Source of the DNA: Solidesulfovibrio magneticus str. Maddingley MBC34
GTDB lineage: Bacteria > Desulfobacterota > Desulfovibrionia > Desulfovibrionales > Desulfovibrionaceae
Assembly (NCBI GenBank): GCA_000307955.1
Contig: ALAO01000131.1
Coordinates: 1 to 37,228 of the forward strand
DNA: 37,228 nucleotides
Direction: 5' to 3'
Shown here piece by piece: positions 7,597-19,364 of the stretch. Position 1 is the stretch's first letter; every line of letters begins with the position of its first letter. Position numbers and translations under genes: made by a program. Under the pieces are notes generated by a model, which saw only the letters and a list, made by a program, of their open reading frames with translations, was not told the origin of the DNA and did no database searches.

Positions 7597-9032
7597 AATC
7601 CGTTTGCATCATCGACGACGATCCCGAGGTCCGCGACACCATCGTCAGTCTCACGCGCAAGCTGCGCCTGACCAGCGAGGCCGCCGGCACGCTGGAAGCG
7701 GGCATGGAGCTTTTAGCCGGCGAGAGTTTCGACGTGGTCTTCTTGGACGTGCGCCTGCCCGACGGCAACGGCCTGGCCGCCTTGCCCGCCATCAAGCGCC
7801 TGCCCGATGCGCCGGAGGTCATCATCCTCACCGGCATGGGCGACCCCGACGGCGCGGAACTGGCCATCCAGGAAGGCGTGTGGGACTATCTGGTCAAGCC
7901 CTCGCCCATCAAGCAGATCATGCTGACCCTGCAAAGGGCGCTCAAGTACCGCGAGGAACGCCGGGGCGACCATGGCGCGCCGGTGTCCTTGAGCCTTTCC
8001 GGCTGCATCGCCGCCAGCCCGCGCATGCAGCCCTGCCTGGACCAGGTGGCCCGGGCCGCCGCAGCTTCCGCCGCCGTGCTGGTCACCGGTGAGACTGGCG
8101 CCGGCAAGGAGCTTTTCGCCCGGCTCATCCACGCCAACAGCGGCCGGGCCAAGAAGCCCTTCGTCACCGTGGACTGCGCGGCCATCACTGAATCCCTGGT
8201 CGAGAGCACGCTTTTTGGCCACAAAAAAGGCGCGTTCACCGGGGCCGACGCCGACCGGGTGGGGCTGGTGCGCCTGGCCGACGGGGGGACGCTGTTTCTC
8301 GACGAAGTGGGCGAGATGCCGCTGTCCCTCCAAAAGACCTTTCTGCGGGTGCTCCACGAAAAGACCTTCCGGCCGGTGGGGGGCATCGAGGAGCTGCGCA
8401 GCGATTTTCGCCTCATCGCCGCCACCAACCGCGACCTGGCCGCCATGGTCGAGGCCGGGACCTTTCGGCGCGACCTCTACTTTCGCCTAAAGACCATCGA
8501 ACTGGCCCTGCCCCCCCTGCGCTGCCGGGTGGAGGACGTAAAACCCCTGGCCCTGGCCGCCGCCGACGCCCTGGCCGCCGAATACGCCCTGCCCCAAAAG
8601 GGCTTCGACGCCGAATTCATGGCCATCCTGGAAGCCTATGACTGGCCGGGCAACGTGCGCGAGCTGCGAAACGTCGTGGAGCGCGCCTTTCTGGCCTCGG
8701 GCCGGGAGAAAACCCTCTACTCCATGCACCTGCCCCAGGACGTGCGCATCAAGGTGACCAAGTCCACCCTGGTGCGCGGGATGCAATCCTGCAACAGGCC
8801 CGTGTCGCCCCTGGCCTCGGGGTTCGGCCTGCCGGTGGAGCCCGTGGGACGGCGCACGCTCAAGGAGTACAAGGAGGCTATGGAGCGCCGCTACCTGGAA
8901 GGCCTGCTGGCCGAGCACGGCCGCGACGTGGCCGCCATGGTGGAGATTTCCGGCCTGTCGCGGTCCCACTTCTATGCCCTGCTCAAAAAAAACGGCCTGA
9001 CCGTCCCCGACCAGGACACGGCCGGGGACTAG
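7593..9032 (+). CDS. Sigma-54-dependent response regulator (candidate activator of the lactate operon)
   Basis: 479 residues in NtrC order. The receiver has Asp52 in VVFLDVRLPDG and Lys102 in VKPSP. The AAA+ domain has Walker A GETGAGKE at 166-173, the sigma-54 contact loop GAFTGA at 213-218, Walker B LFLDEVGE near 234-241 and the C-terminal WPGNVREL helix. A Fis-type helix-turn-helix (about 445-471, ending SRSHFYALLKKNGL) binds DNA. All residues needed for ATP-driven opening of sigma-54 promoters are present. It overlaps the kinase gene by 4 nt, so both are made together. The downstream region holds a palindromic enhancer array and a consensus -24/-12 promoter, its probable target. It corresponds in position and type to the sigma-54 regulator beside the D. 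vulgaris lactate operon. Confidence 0.95.
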   Translation: MKSVCIIDDDPEVRDTIVSLTRKLRLTSEAAGTLEAGMELLAGESFDVVFLDVRLPDGNGLAALPAIKRLPDAPEVIILTGMGDPDGAELAIQEGVWDYLVKPSPIKQIMLTLQRALKYREERRGDHGAPVSLSLSGCIAASPRMQPCLDQVARAAAASAAVLVTGETGAGKELFARLIHANSGRAKKPFVTVDCAAITESLVESTLFGHKKGAFTGADADRVGLVRLADGGTLFLDEVGEMPLSLQKTFLRVLHEKTFRPVGGIEELRSDFRLIAATNRDLAAMVEAGTFRRDLYFRLKTIELALPPLRCRVEDVKPLALAAADALAAEYALPQKGFDAEFMAILEAYDWPGNVRELRNVVERAFLASGREKTLYSMHLPQDVRIKVTKSTLVRGMQSCNRPVSPLASGFGLPVEPVGRRTLKEYKEAMERRYLEGLLAEHGRDVAAMVEISGLSRSHFYALLKKNGLTVPDQDTAGD

Positions 9033-9035
9033 CTT

Positions 9036-9074
9036 GGGAAATCGGGCACGATCTCGTCAACAGATCGATTTCCC
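9036..9074 (+). terminator. Inverted repeat after the activator gene
   Basis: GGGAAATCG (9036-9044) and its exact complement (9066-9074) enclose a 21-nt loop, starting 4 nt beyond the stop codon. It could end the kinase-activator transcript, although the loop is large and only a poor T run follows. Confidence 0.35.
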
Positions 9075-9213
9075 GTATTCCCTCATCAAATTTTCCGCCT
9101 TCCGCCGCCAAACGCCCGGCCTGGCGACCACAGGCCCGGCGCAGCCGGCTGCCAGCCGACTCCGGGATGTAACGGCTTGCCGTTGTTCGCCGCGCCGGGG
9201 CCGTGTTGCCTTT

Positions 9214-9234
9214 TTCAGACGACCAAAGTCTGAA
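9214..9234. promoter_or_regulatory. Distal palindrome, candidate activator site
   Basis: TTCAGAC, seven bases, GTCTGAA. The same CAGAC and GTCTG half-sites recur in the array at 9368-9410, which suggests one protein recognises both. It lies about 330 nt before the -24/-12 promoter, a distance tolerated by sigma-54 enhancers. Confidence 0.45.
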
Positions 9235-9367
9235 TAAAGCCGCTCTCCTTCTTGGGACTTTTGGAACAAAGTCATTTTCAGCCCTTTTCACGTGCCAAAA
9301 AGCTTTGTCTGTGGCACGGAAGGGGTTGAACTCCCCTGTCCCGGCGTGGCGCGGCCTGAAGCGTCAA

Positions 9368-9410
9368 GTCTGAAAAACCAGACACAAACTTTGTGTCTGA
9401 AAAACCAGAC
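9368..9410. promoter_or_regulatory. Enhancer-like palindrome array for the sigma-54 activator
   Basis: Two identical 16-bp units, GTCTGAAAAACCAGAC, start at 9368 and 9395, 27 bp apart, each with 5-bp inverted arms. The piece between them is itself palindromic: CAGACACAAA at 9379-9388, a central C at 9389, and TTTGTGTCTG at 9390-9399. The block sits about 150 bp upstream of the -24/-12 promoter, the normal range for upstream activator sites. The likely binder is the response regulator encoded at 7593-9032. Confidence 0.7.
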
Positions 9411-9563
9411 TGGCCGACCTTCTGGCAACGCTTTACGAAGTCATACATTTCAGGGTATTAGCACCTGAAGCCGCATCCGATTTCCCGGATACGGCGACCC
9501 GCCTGGACCCGGAGCGGTTGCATCTTATCGGCAATTCATCGGAATTCTTGCATTTTGCCGTGA

Positions 9564-9579
9564 TGGCACACGACTTGCG
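9564..9579 (+). promoter_or_regulatory. Sigma-54 (-24/-12) promoter of the lactate-oxidation operon
   Basis: TGGCAC, five bases, TTGC matches the RpoN consensus with the invariant GG and GC exactly 10 bp apart. Transcription should start near 9590, about 55 nt before the PFOR start codon. A sigma-54 activator gene directly upstream and a palindrome array at the proper distance strengthen the call. Confidence 0.88.
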
Positions 9580-9633
9580 AATGCGACAGGGTCGACCCGG
9601 CCTTGTCCCATTCGGTCGAACGACAACCTTTAA

Positions 9634-13287
<3,654 letters not shown>

Positions 13288-13308
13288 CGAAGCCAAGCGA
13301 GTAAAACG

Positions 13309-14688
13309 ATGACCAACCACCTGTCCCAGAAGTTCGAGGAAATCGTCGGCGCGGGCAACGTCCTGGCCAGCGAGGTGGACCGCCATAATTACGCCTACGA
13401 CGCGGCGGTCCTTGCCCCCAAGCTCCCGGCCCTGGCCGTGCGTCCGGAGACGCCCGAGGCTCTGGGACGGGTGGTTAAAACCTGCAATGAACTCGGGCTG
13501 CCGCTGACCGTGCGCGGCTCGGGAACGAATTTAAGCGGCGGCACCATCCCCTCCGAAGGCGGGGTGGTGGTGCTGACCGGCGCGCTCAACAAGATCGTCG
13601 AGATCAACGAAGCCGACATGTACGCCGTGGTCCAGACCGGCGTGGTCACGGCCAAGTTCGCCGCCGAGGTGGCCAAGCGGGGACTGTTCTACCCGCCCGA
13701 TCCGGGCAGCCAGGCCGTGTCCACCATGGGCGGCAACGTGGCCGAGAACGCCGGCGGCCTGCGCGGCCTCAAGTACGGCGTCACCAAGGACTACGTCATG
13801 GGCATGAGCTTCTATGACGTGGACGGCGAGCTGATCAAAGCCGGGTCGCGCACCGTCAAGTGCGTCACCGGCATGAACCTCCACGGGCTTATGGTCGGTT
13901 CCGAAGGCACCCTGGGCGTTTTCAACGAGATCATCTTGAAGCTCGTGCCGCCGCCCAAGGCCAGCAAGGCCATGATGGCCATCTTCGACGATCTCGGCAA
14001 AGCTTCCGAGACCGTGGCCGCCATCATCGCCGCCAAGATCGTCCCGGCGACCCTGGAGTACATGGACGACTTCACCATCAAGACCGTCGAGGACTTCGCC
14101 CACGCCGGGCTGCCCACCGACGCCAAGGCCCTGCTGCTCATCGAAGTGGACGGCCATCCGGCCCAGGTCGAGGACGAAGCCGCCGAGGTCGAGGCCATCT
14201 GCAAGCGTGTCGGCGCCACCCGCATCCAGGTGGCCAAGGACGCCGCCGAGCGCAACAAGGTCTGGGAAGCCCGCCGCGCCGCCCTGTCGGCCCTGGCCCG
14301 GGTCCGCCCGACCACGGTCCTCGAGGACGCCACCGTGCCGCGCTCCAAGATACCGGCCATGGTCGGGGCGCTGGAGAAGATCGCCGAAAAGTACAAGCTG
14401 ACCATCGGCACCTTCGGCCACGCTGGCGACGGCAACCTGCACCCCACCATCCTCACCGACAAGCGCGACCACGCCGAGTTCACCCGGGTGGAAGCGGCCA
14501 TCGACGAGATCTTCGACGTAGCCCTGTCCCTTGGCGGCACGCTCTCGGGCGAGCACGGCATCGGCACGGCCAAGTCCAAGTACATGGTCAAGGAAGTGGG
14601 CCAGGGCTCCATCATGTACGCCAAGCGCCTCAAGGCTGCTCTTGATCCCAAGAACATCCTCAATCCCGGCAAGATCACGGGGGCCTAA
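13309..14688 (+). CDS. FAD-linked D-lactate dehydrogenase, GlcD family
   Basis: 459 residues. The N-terminal FAD-binding PCMH fold has the signature PLTVRGSGTNLSGGTIP and PPDPGSQAVSTMGGNVAENAGG. The C-terminal oxidase domain carries GTFGHAGDGNLHPTI and the family end motif SGEHGIGTAKSKYM. It is expected to oxidise D-lactate (or glycolate) to pyruvate on the cytoplasmic side and pass electrons to the Fe-S subunit encoded next. It begins 21 nt after PFOR and its stop is one base before the Fe-S gene, so the two are translated together. In D. vulgaris the equivalent pair is regarded as the main D-lactate dehydrogenase. Glycolate as substrate cannot be excluded from sequence. Confidence 0.93.
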   Translation: MTNHLSQKFEEIVGAGNVLASEVDRHNYAYDAAVLAPKLPALAVRPETPEALGRVVKTCNELGLPLTVRGSGTNLSGGTIPSEGGVVVLTGALNKIVEINEADMYAVVQTGVVTAKFAAEVAKRGLFYPPDPGSQAVSTMGGNVAENAGGLRGLKYGVTKDYVMGMSFYDVDGELIKAGSRTVKCVTGMNLHGLMVGSEGTLGVFNEIILKLVPPPKASKAMMAIFDDLGKASETVAAIIAAKIVPATLEYMDDFTIKTVEDFAHAGLPTDAKALLLIEVDGHPAQVEDEAAEVEAICKRVGATRIQVAKDAAERNKVWEARRAALSALARVRPTTVLEDATVPRSKIPAMVGALEKIAEKYKLTIGTFGHAGDGNLHPTILTDKRDHAEFTRVEAAIDEIFDVALSLGGTLSGEHGIGTAKSKYMVKEVGQGSIMYAKRLKAALDPKNILNPGKITGA

Positions 14689-14689
14689 C

Positions 14690-15994
14690 ATGAGCGAGAT
14701 GCGTCAGCTCGTCGGGCTGCTCAAACAGATCGACGACCAGCTCGTGGCCTGCATGCGCTGCGGCATGTGCCAGGCCGTGTGCCCTATCTACGCCGAGACC
14801 GGCCTGGAGGGACACGTGGCCCGGGGCAAGATCGCCCTGCTCGAATGCCTGGCCGACGAGGTCATCAAAGACCCGGCCGGGGTCAAGGAACGCCTGGACG
14901 CCTGCTTACTCTGCGGCTCCTGCCAGGCCAACTGTCCAAGCGGCGTCAAGGCCCTGGACATCTTCCTCAAGGCCCGGGCCTTCTTGACCGGCTATTACGG
15001 CCTGCCGCCGGTCAAACGGGCCATCTTCCGCGGCCTTTTGCAAAACCCCAAGCTCTTCGACACCGTGCTTGGCGTGGCCTCCAAGTTCCAGGGGCTTTTC
15101 ACCAAGCCGGTCAACGACATGCTGGGTTCATCCTGCGCCCGGGTCTTCTCCGACCTGATCGGCGGCCGCCACTTCGCGCCCCTGGCCGACAAGCCGCTGC
15201 ATGACGTCTCCCCGGCGCGCGACACGCCGCGCGGCCACTCCGGCCTCAAGATCGCGTTTTTCTACGGCTGCGTGGTGGACAAGATGTTCCCGCGCATCGG
15301 CGAAGCGGTCCTTAAGGTCTGCGACCACCACGGCGTCGGCGTCTTCATGCCCCATGGCCAGGCCTGCTGCGGCATCCCGGCCCTGTCCTCGGGCGACCGC
15401 GAGACCTTCGAAAAGCTCGTGGCCCTTAACATGAAGGTCTTCGCCGAGGCCGACTTCGACGTGCTGGTGACGCCCTGCGCCACCTGCACCTCCACCATCA
15501 AGAAAATCTGGCCCCTGATGGCCGAGGATCTGCCGGCCACGACCCGCTTCCAGATCAAGGAGCTGTCGGCCAAGGTCAAGGACATCAGCGCCTTCCTGAT
15601 CCAGGACGTGGGCGTCACGCCGGCCGACGTCGCCGTTTCCGGCGAGCCGGCGACCGTGACCTACCACGATCCTTGCCACCTGAAAAAATCCCTGGGCATC
15701 TCCGCTGAACCCCGGGCGCTTATTGGCTGCAATCCGCGCTACAAGCTTAAGGAAATGGAAGGGGCGGATTCCTGCTGCGGTTCCGGCGGCAGCTTCACGC
15801 TGCAGCATTACGACCTGTCCAAGCGCATCGGCAAGCGCAAGCGGGACAACATCGTGGCCACTGGCGCGACGGTCGCGGCCACGAGCTGCCCGGCCTGCAT
15901 GCTCCAGATAGGCGACATGTTGTCACAGGCCGGCGACAAGCTGGCCATCAGGCATCCGGTGGAAATCTACGCGGAGACCCTGGCCGGCCGCTGA
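14690..15994 (+). CDS. Fe-S subunit of D-lactate dehydrogenase, GlcF family
   Basis: 434 residues. Two [4Fe-4S] motifs lie at the N-terminus: CMRCGMCQAVCP (Cys21, 24, 27, 31) and CLLCGSCQANCP (Cys72, 75, 78, 82). Two Cys-rich CCG domains follow, with QACCGIPAL, CATCTSTIKK, CHLKKS, CCGSGGSF and CPACMLQ, as in GlcF and heterodisulfide-reductase HdrD-like proteins. It should take electrons from the flavin subunit towards menaquinone or a membrane redox complex. The ATG at 14690 overlaps the end region of the flavin gene; a longer in-frame version starting at 14531 lies inside that gene and is rejected. There are no membrane helices. Confidence 0.93.
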   Translation: MSEMRQLVGLLKQIDDQLVACMRCGMCQAVCPIYAETGLEGHVARGKIALLECLADEVIKDPAGVKERLDACLLCGSCQANCPSGVKALDIFLKARAFLTGYYGLPPVKRAIFRGLLQNPKLFDTVLGVASKFQGLFTKPVNDMLGSSCARVFSDLIGGRHFAPLADKPLHDVSPARDTPRGHSGLKIAFFYGCVVDKMFPRIGEAVLKVCDHHGVGVFMPHGQACCGIPALSSGDRETFEKLVALNMKVFAEADFDVLVTPCATCTSTIKKIWPLMAEDLPATTRFQIKELSAKVKDISAFLIQDVGVTPADVAVSGEPATVTYHDPCHLKKSLGISAEPRALIGCNPRYKLKEMEGADSCCGSGGSFTLQHYDLSKRIGKRKRDNIVATGATVAATSCPACMLQIGDMLSQAGDKLAIRHPVEIYAETLAGR

Positions 15995-16031
15995 TCCGGC
16001 ACACAACCAACTTGGCGAGCGAGGTAGCCGA

Positions 16032-18137
16032 ATGAGTTTGAAAGACAACATCCACGCGCTGTTCGCGCCCAAAACCGTAGCCGTCATCGGGGCCTCCGCC
16101 GCCCCAGGCAAGGTCGGCCACACGGTCGTGGCCAACATGCTGGAGGCCGGGTACAAGGGCACGCTCATTCCCGTGAACCCCAAGGCCGACGAGATCCTCG
16201 GCCTGCCGGTCACCAAAAAGATCGAGGACCTGCCCGAAGGCCTGGACATGGCCGTCATCGTCGTGCCCGTGGCCGCCGTCGTGCCGTCCATGGAAGCCCT
16301 GGCCAAGCGCAAGGTGCGCTCGGCCGTCATCATCACCGCGGGCTTCAAGGAAGTGGGCAAGGAAGGCTATGCCCTGGAGCAGCGCCTGATCGAGCTGTGC
16401 ACCGAGCACGAGATCGCCATGGTCGGCCCCAACTGCCTGGGGCTCATCAGCACCCATGACAACAACAACGCCTCGTTCGCCGCTGGTTATCCCGAGAAGG
16501 GCTCCATCGCGTTCTTCTCCCAGTCCGGCGCGCTGTGCACCGCCATTCTCGACTGGGCGCTGGGCGAAAACGTCGGGTTCTCCAAGTTCGTGTCCCTTGG
16601 CAACAAAGCCGTCATCAACGAAGGCAACATGCTGGAGTACCTGCGCACCGACCCCAACACCTCGGTCATTCTCGGCTACATTGAGAACGTCGAGCACGGC
16701 GCGGACTTCATTGAGCAGGCCGCCAAGGTCACCCAGGAAAAGCCGGTCATCATGATCAAATCCGGCACCACCACCGCCGGCGCCAAGGCCGCCTCCTCCC
16801 ACACCGGCGCCATCGCCGGCTCGGACCAGGCCTACACCGCTGCCTTCCGCAAGACCGGCGTCATCCGGGCCAACGACATGGCCACGCTGTTCGACCTGGC
16901 CCAGGCCTTCTCCACCCAGCCCCTGCCCGAGGGTCCGGGCCTGTGCATCGTCACCAACTCCGGCGGCCCCGGCATCCTGGCCGCCGACGCCACGGAAAAG
17001 TCCAGCCTCAACATGGCCCGGCTGTCGAATTCCACCATCGACCGCATGAAGGAATTCCTGCCGCCCTACGCTTCGCTCTACAACCCCGTCGACCTCATCG
17101 GCGACGCCCCGGCCGAGCGCTATCGCAAGACCCTGGAAGTGGTCATCGACGATCCCCAGGTCCACTCCATCCTGGTGCTCCTGACCCCCACGGCCTCGGC
17201 CGAGATCATGGAGACGGCCCAGGCCATCATCGACGTGGCCAAGACCACCAAGAAGCCCATCTTCGTCAACTACATGGGCGGAATGCGGACCCGCCCCGGC
17301 CAGAAGCTGCTCACCGACGCCGGCATCCCCTGCTCCATCTACCCCGAGCCGCTGATCAAAAGCATCGAGACCATGTACAACTACTACCTGTGGCGTCAGA
17401 CCCCGGCCCAGGAGTACCCCGAAGTCCGGCGCAACCGCCAGAAGGCGCGGCTGGTCATCAACGAAGCCCGGGCCAAGGGCGCCACCGAAGTGGTGGAATT
17501 CCAGGCCCAGGAGGTGCTGCGCGCCTACAACCTGCCCACGCCCAACACCGGACTGGCCCGCTCTTCGGACGAAGCCGTTGCCGCCGCCGACAAGATCGGT
17601 TACCCCGTGGTCCTCAAGATCGCCTCGCCCCAGATCTCCCACAAGTCCGACGTGGGCGGCGTCAAGGTGAATCTGGCCGACGCCGAAGCCGTGCGCAACG
17701 CCTTCTTCGACATCACGGCCCGGGCCCAACGGATGCGGCCCGAAGCCTACATCGCCGGCTGTCTGGTCCAGGAGATGGCCCCCAAGGGCTGCAAGGAAAT
17801 CATCATCGGCTTTAAGCGCGACGACCAGTTCGGGCCGCTTTTGATGTTCGGCCTGGGCGGCATCTACGTGGAAATCCTCAAGGACATCGCCTTCCGCCTG
17901 GCCCCCTTGGGGCGCGACGACGCCAAGGGCATCATCCGGGAGATCAAATCCTACATGCTCCTTAAGGGCGTGCGAGGCGAACAGCCGGTCAACTTCCAGG
18001 CCATCGAGGACATTCTCATCACCATGTCCGAGCTGGCTCTGGATTTCCCGGAAATCGTCGAAGCCGAATTCAATCCGGTTCTGGTCAATTCCGAGAAGGC
18101 CGTAGTGGCCGACGTGCGCATCACCCTTTCCGCCTAA
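16032..18137 (+). CDS. ADP-forming acetyl-CoA synthetase (fused alpha-beta)
   Basis: 701 residues. It carries out acetyl-CoA + ADP + phosphate = acetate + ATP + CoA. The order is a CoA-binding Rossmann domain (VAVIGASAAPGKVGHTV), two succinyl-CoA-ligase-like domains, and a C-terminal ATP-grasp domain (from about 470; GYPVVLKIASPQISHKSDVGG). The phosphohistidine is His257 in KAASSHTGAIAG, the same number as in the archaeal alpha subunit from memory. GNKAVINEGNMLEYL and TNSGGPGILAAD are family hallmarks. GCGAG-like bases precede the ATG at 16032. It stands where the D. vulgaris lactate operon has phosphotransacetylase and acetate kinase, and would make one ATP per lactate in a single step. Confidence 0.94.
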   Translation: MSLKDNIHALFAPKTVAVIGASAAPGKVGHTVVANMLEAGYKGTLIPVNPKADEILGLPVTKKIEDLPEGLDMAVIVVPVAAVVPSMEALAKRKVRSAVIITAGFKEVGKEGYALEQRLIELCTEHEIAMVGPNCLGLISTHDNNNASFAAGYPEKGSIAFFSQSGALCTAILDWALGENVGFSKFVSLGNKAVINEGNMLEYLRTDPNTSVILGYIENVEHGADFIEQAAKVTQEKPVIMIKSGTTTAGAKAASSHTGAIAGSDQAYTAAFRKTGVIRANDMATLFDLAQAFSTQPLPEGPGLCIVTNSGGPGILAADATEKSSLNMARLSNSTIDRMKEFLPPYASLYNPVDLIGDAPAERYRKTLEVVIDDPQVHSILVLLTPTASAEIMETAQAIIDVAKTTKKPIFVNYMGGMRTRPGQKLLTDAGIPCSIYPEPLIKSIETMYNYYLWRQTPAQEYPEVRRNRQKARLVINEARAKGATEVVEFQAQEVLRAYNLPTPNTGLARSSDEAVAAADKIGYPVVLKIASPQISHKSDVGGVKVNLADAEAVRNAFFDITARAQRMRPEAYIAGCLVQEMAPKGCKEIIIGFKRDDQFGPLLMFGLGGIYVEILKDIAFRLAPLGRDDAKGIIREIKSYMLLKGVRGEQPVNFQAIEDILITMSELALDFPEIVEAEFNPVLVNSEKAVVADVRITLSA

Positions 18138-18161
18138 AACGAACCCAGGAGGAACATACCT

Positions 18162-19226
18162 ATGATCGGTCTCTACATCGGGTCTACCCAGGGATACTCG
18201 GGCAAAAACCTCGTCACCCTGGCCCTGGGGCAGCACTTCCAGCGCGAAGGCCAGCGGGTGGGCTACATGAAGCCCATCGGCGCGGTTCCCCATAAGATCG
18301 GCAACCAGATCGGCGACGAAGACGCCTACTTCATGCAGCAGGCCCTGGGCCTGTCCGAGAACCCCTCCCTGGTGACCCCGGTGGTCATCACCCGCGACTT
18401 CCGGATGCGCGCCTTCCTGGAAGACTGCGCCAACCTGCTGCCGGGCATCGTGGACAGCTACAAGAAGCTGTCCGCCGAAAAGGACCTCATGCTGGTCGGC
18501 GGCTCGGGCAGCTTCCTCTACTCCGGCAAGTACTGCGGCGTGGACGGCGTGTCCGTGTCCCAGGCCCTGGGCTCCAAGGTCATCCTGGTCGACCGCTACC
18601 TCCAGGAATACAACTACGACTATCTGGCCGCCGCCAAGGAAGCCCTGGGCGACGACCTTGTCGGCGTCATCTTAAACGACGTGCCCGAGCACTTCCGCGA
18701 AGAGGCCGAGACCCTGATCGTGCCCTTCCTCAAGCGCCGGGGCGTGGACGTGCTCGGCATCGTGCCCCACGATCCCATCATGTTCGCCGTGCGCGCCTCC
18801 GACCTGGCCGTGGGCCTGGGCGGCCGCCTGGTCACCGCGCCCCCCAAAAGCGACAAGCTGGTGGTCAACTTCCTCATCGGCACCATGCAGGTGGAGAACT
18901 TCGTCACCTTCTTCAAGCGCCAGAAGGACGTGGCCATCCTGTGCGGCGGCGACCGCGCCGACCTGCAGCTCGTGGCCCTGGAAGGCAACTGCTCGGCGCT
19001 CATCCTCACCGGCAATCTCTATCCCAACGACATGATCCTGGCCAAGGCCGAGGACAAGGGCGTGCCCGTCATCGTGGTGCGCGACGACACCTTCTCCGTG
19101 GCCAAAAAGATGGAACTCATGCTGACCCGCGAAAAGCTGCGCGACCGTTCGCGCATCGAGCACGGCACCAAGATCGTGCAGCAGTCCGTCAACATGGCGA
19201 TGCTCAAGAAAAACCTCGGCCTGTAA
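18162..19226 (+). CDS. Orphan Pta N-terminal-type protein (P-loop + DRTGG domain)
   Basis: 354 residues. Residues 1 to about 200 form a BioD-like P-loop domain. The nucleotide loop GSTQGYSGKN has Asn where Ser or Thr is usual after the Lys. Residues 210 to 320 form a DRTGG domain (CGGDRADLQLVALEG). This is the N-terminal regulatory half of long-form phosphotransacetylases, but the catalytic PTA domain is absent: the protein ends soon after the DRTGG domain and no PTA sequence follows. AGGAGG stands before the ATG, 24 nt after the acetyl-CoA synthetase gene. It may act as a sensor or regulator of acetyl-CoA metabolism. A direct catalytic role is unlikely. Confidence 0.85.
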   Translation: MIGLYIGSTQGYSGKNLVTLALGQHFQREGQRVGYMKPIGAVPHKIGNQIGDEDAYFMQQALGLSENPSLVTPVVITRDFRMRAFLEDCANLLPGIVDSYKKLSAEKDLMLVGGSGSFLYSGKYCGVDGVSVSQALGSKVILVDRYLQEYNYDYLAAAKEALGDDLVGVILNDVPEHFREEAETLIVPFLKRRGVDVLGIVPHDPIMFAVRASDLAVGLGGRLVTAPPKSDKLVVNFLIGTMQVENFVTFFKRQKDVAILCGGDRADLQLVALEGNCSALILTGNLYPNDMILAKAEDKGVPVIVVRDDTFSVAKKMELMLTREKLRDRSRIEHGTKIVQQSVNMAMLKKNLGL

Positions 19227-19234
19227 GCCGACAC

Positions 19235-19272
19235 GGCCCTCCCGGACCCTCGTGTCCGGGTTCGGGAGGGCC
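19235..19272 (+). terminator. Strong hairpin inside the lactate operon
   Basis: A 15-bp stem, GGCCCTCCCGGACCC with its complement (one G-T pair), and an 8-nt loop lie between the DRTGG gene and the lactate permease gene. No T run follows. It may pause or process the transcript, or protect the upstream mRNA, and so give different levels for the two halves of the operon. Confidence 0.6.
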
Positions 19273-19364
19273 TGTCCAATAGCGGTTTGGCTCGCACCCC
19301 GGCCCTTCGCGGCGACGGGATCGGGAGCGGCTGGTCAACTTTCCAACAAAAGGAGCGAGAGAAC

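Noticed and set aside
9312-9330. Second TGGCACG as a possible -24 element
   Set aside because: No TTGC at the needed distance; GG and a following GC are not 10 bp apart. It forms part of an inverted repeat instead.
9368-9410. Direct repeats as a small CRISPR array
   Set aside because: Only two units, 11-nt gap that is itself palindromic, no cas genes. A regulator site explains them better.
14531-14689. N-terminal extension of the GlcF-type gene
   Set aside because: It would overlap the GlcD gene by about 160 nt with a Ser/Arg-rich translation. The ATG at 14690 gives the normal GlcF start.
18162-19226. Gene as a complete phosphotransacetylase
   Set aside because: The PTA/PTB catalytic domain is missing and does not occur in any frame downstream.
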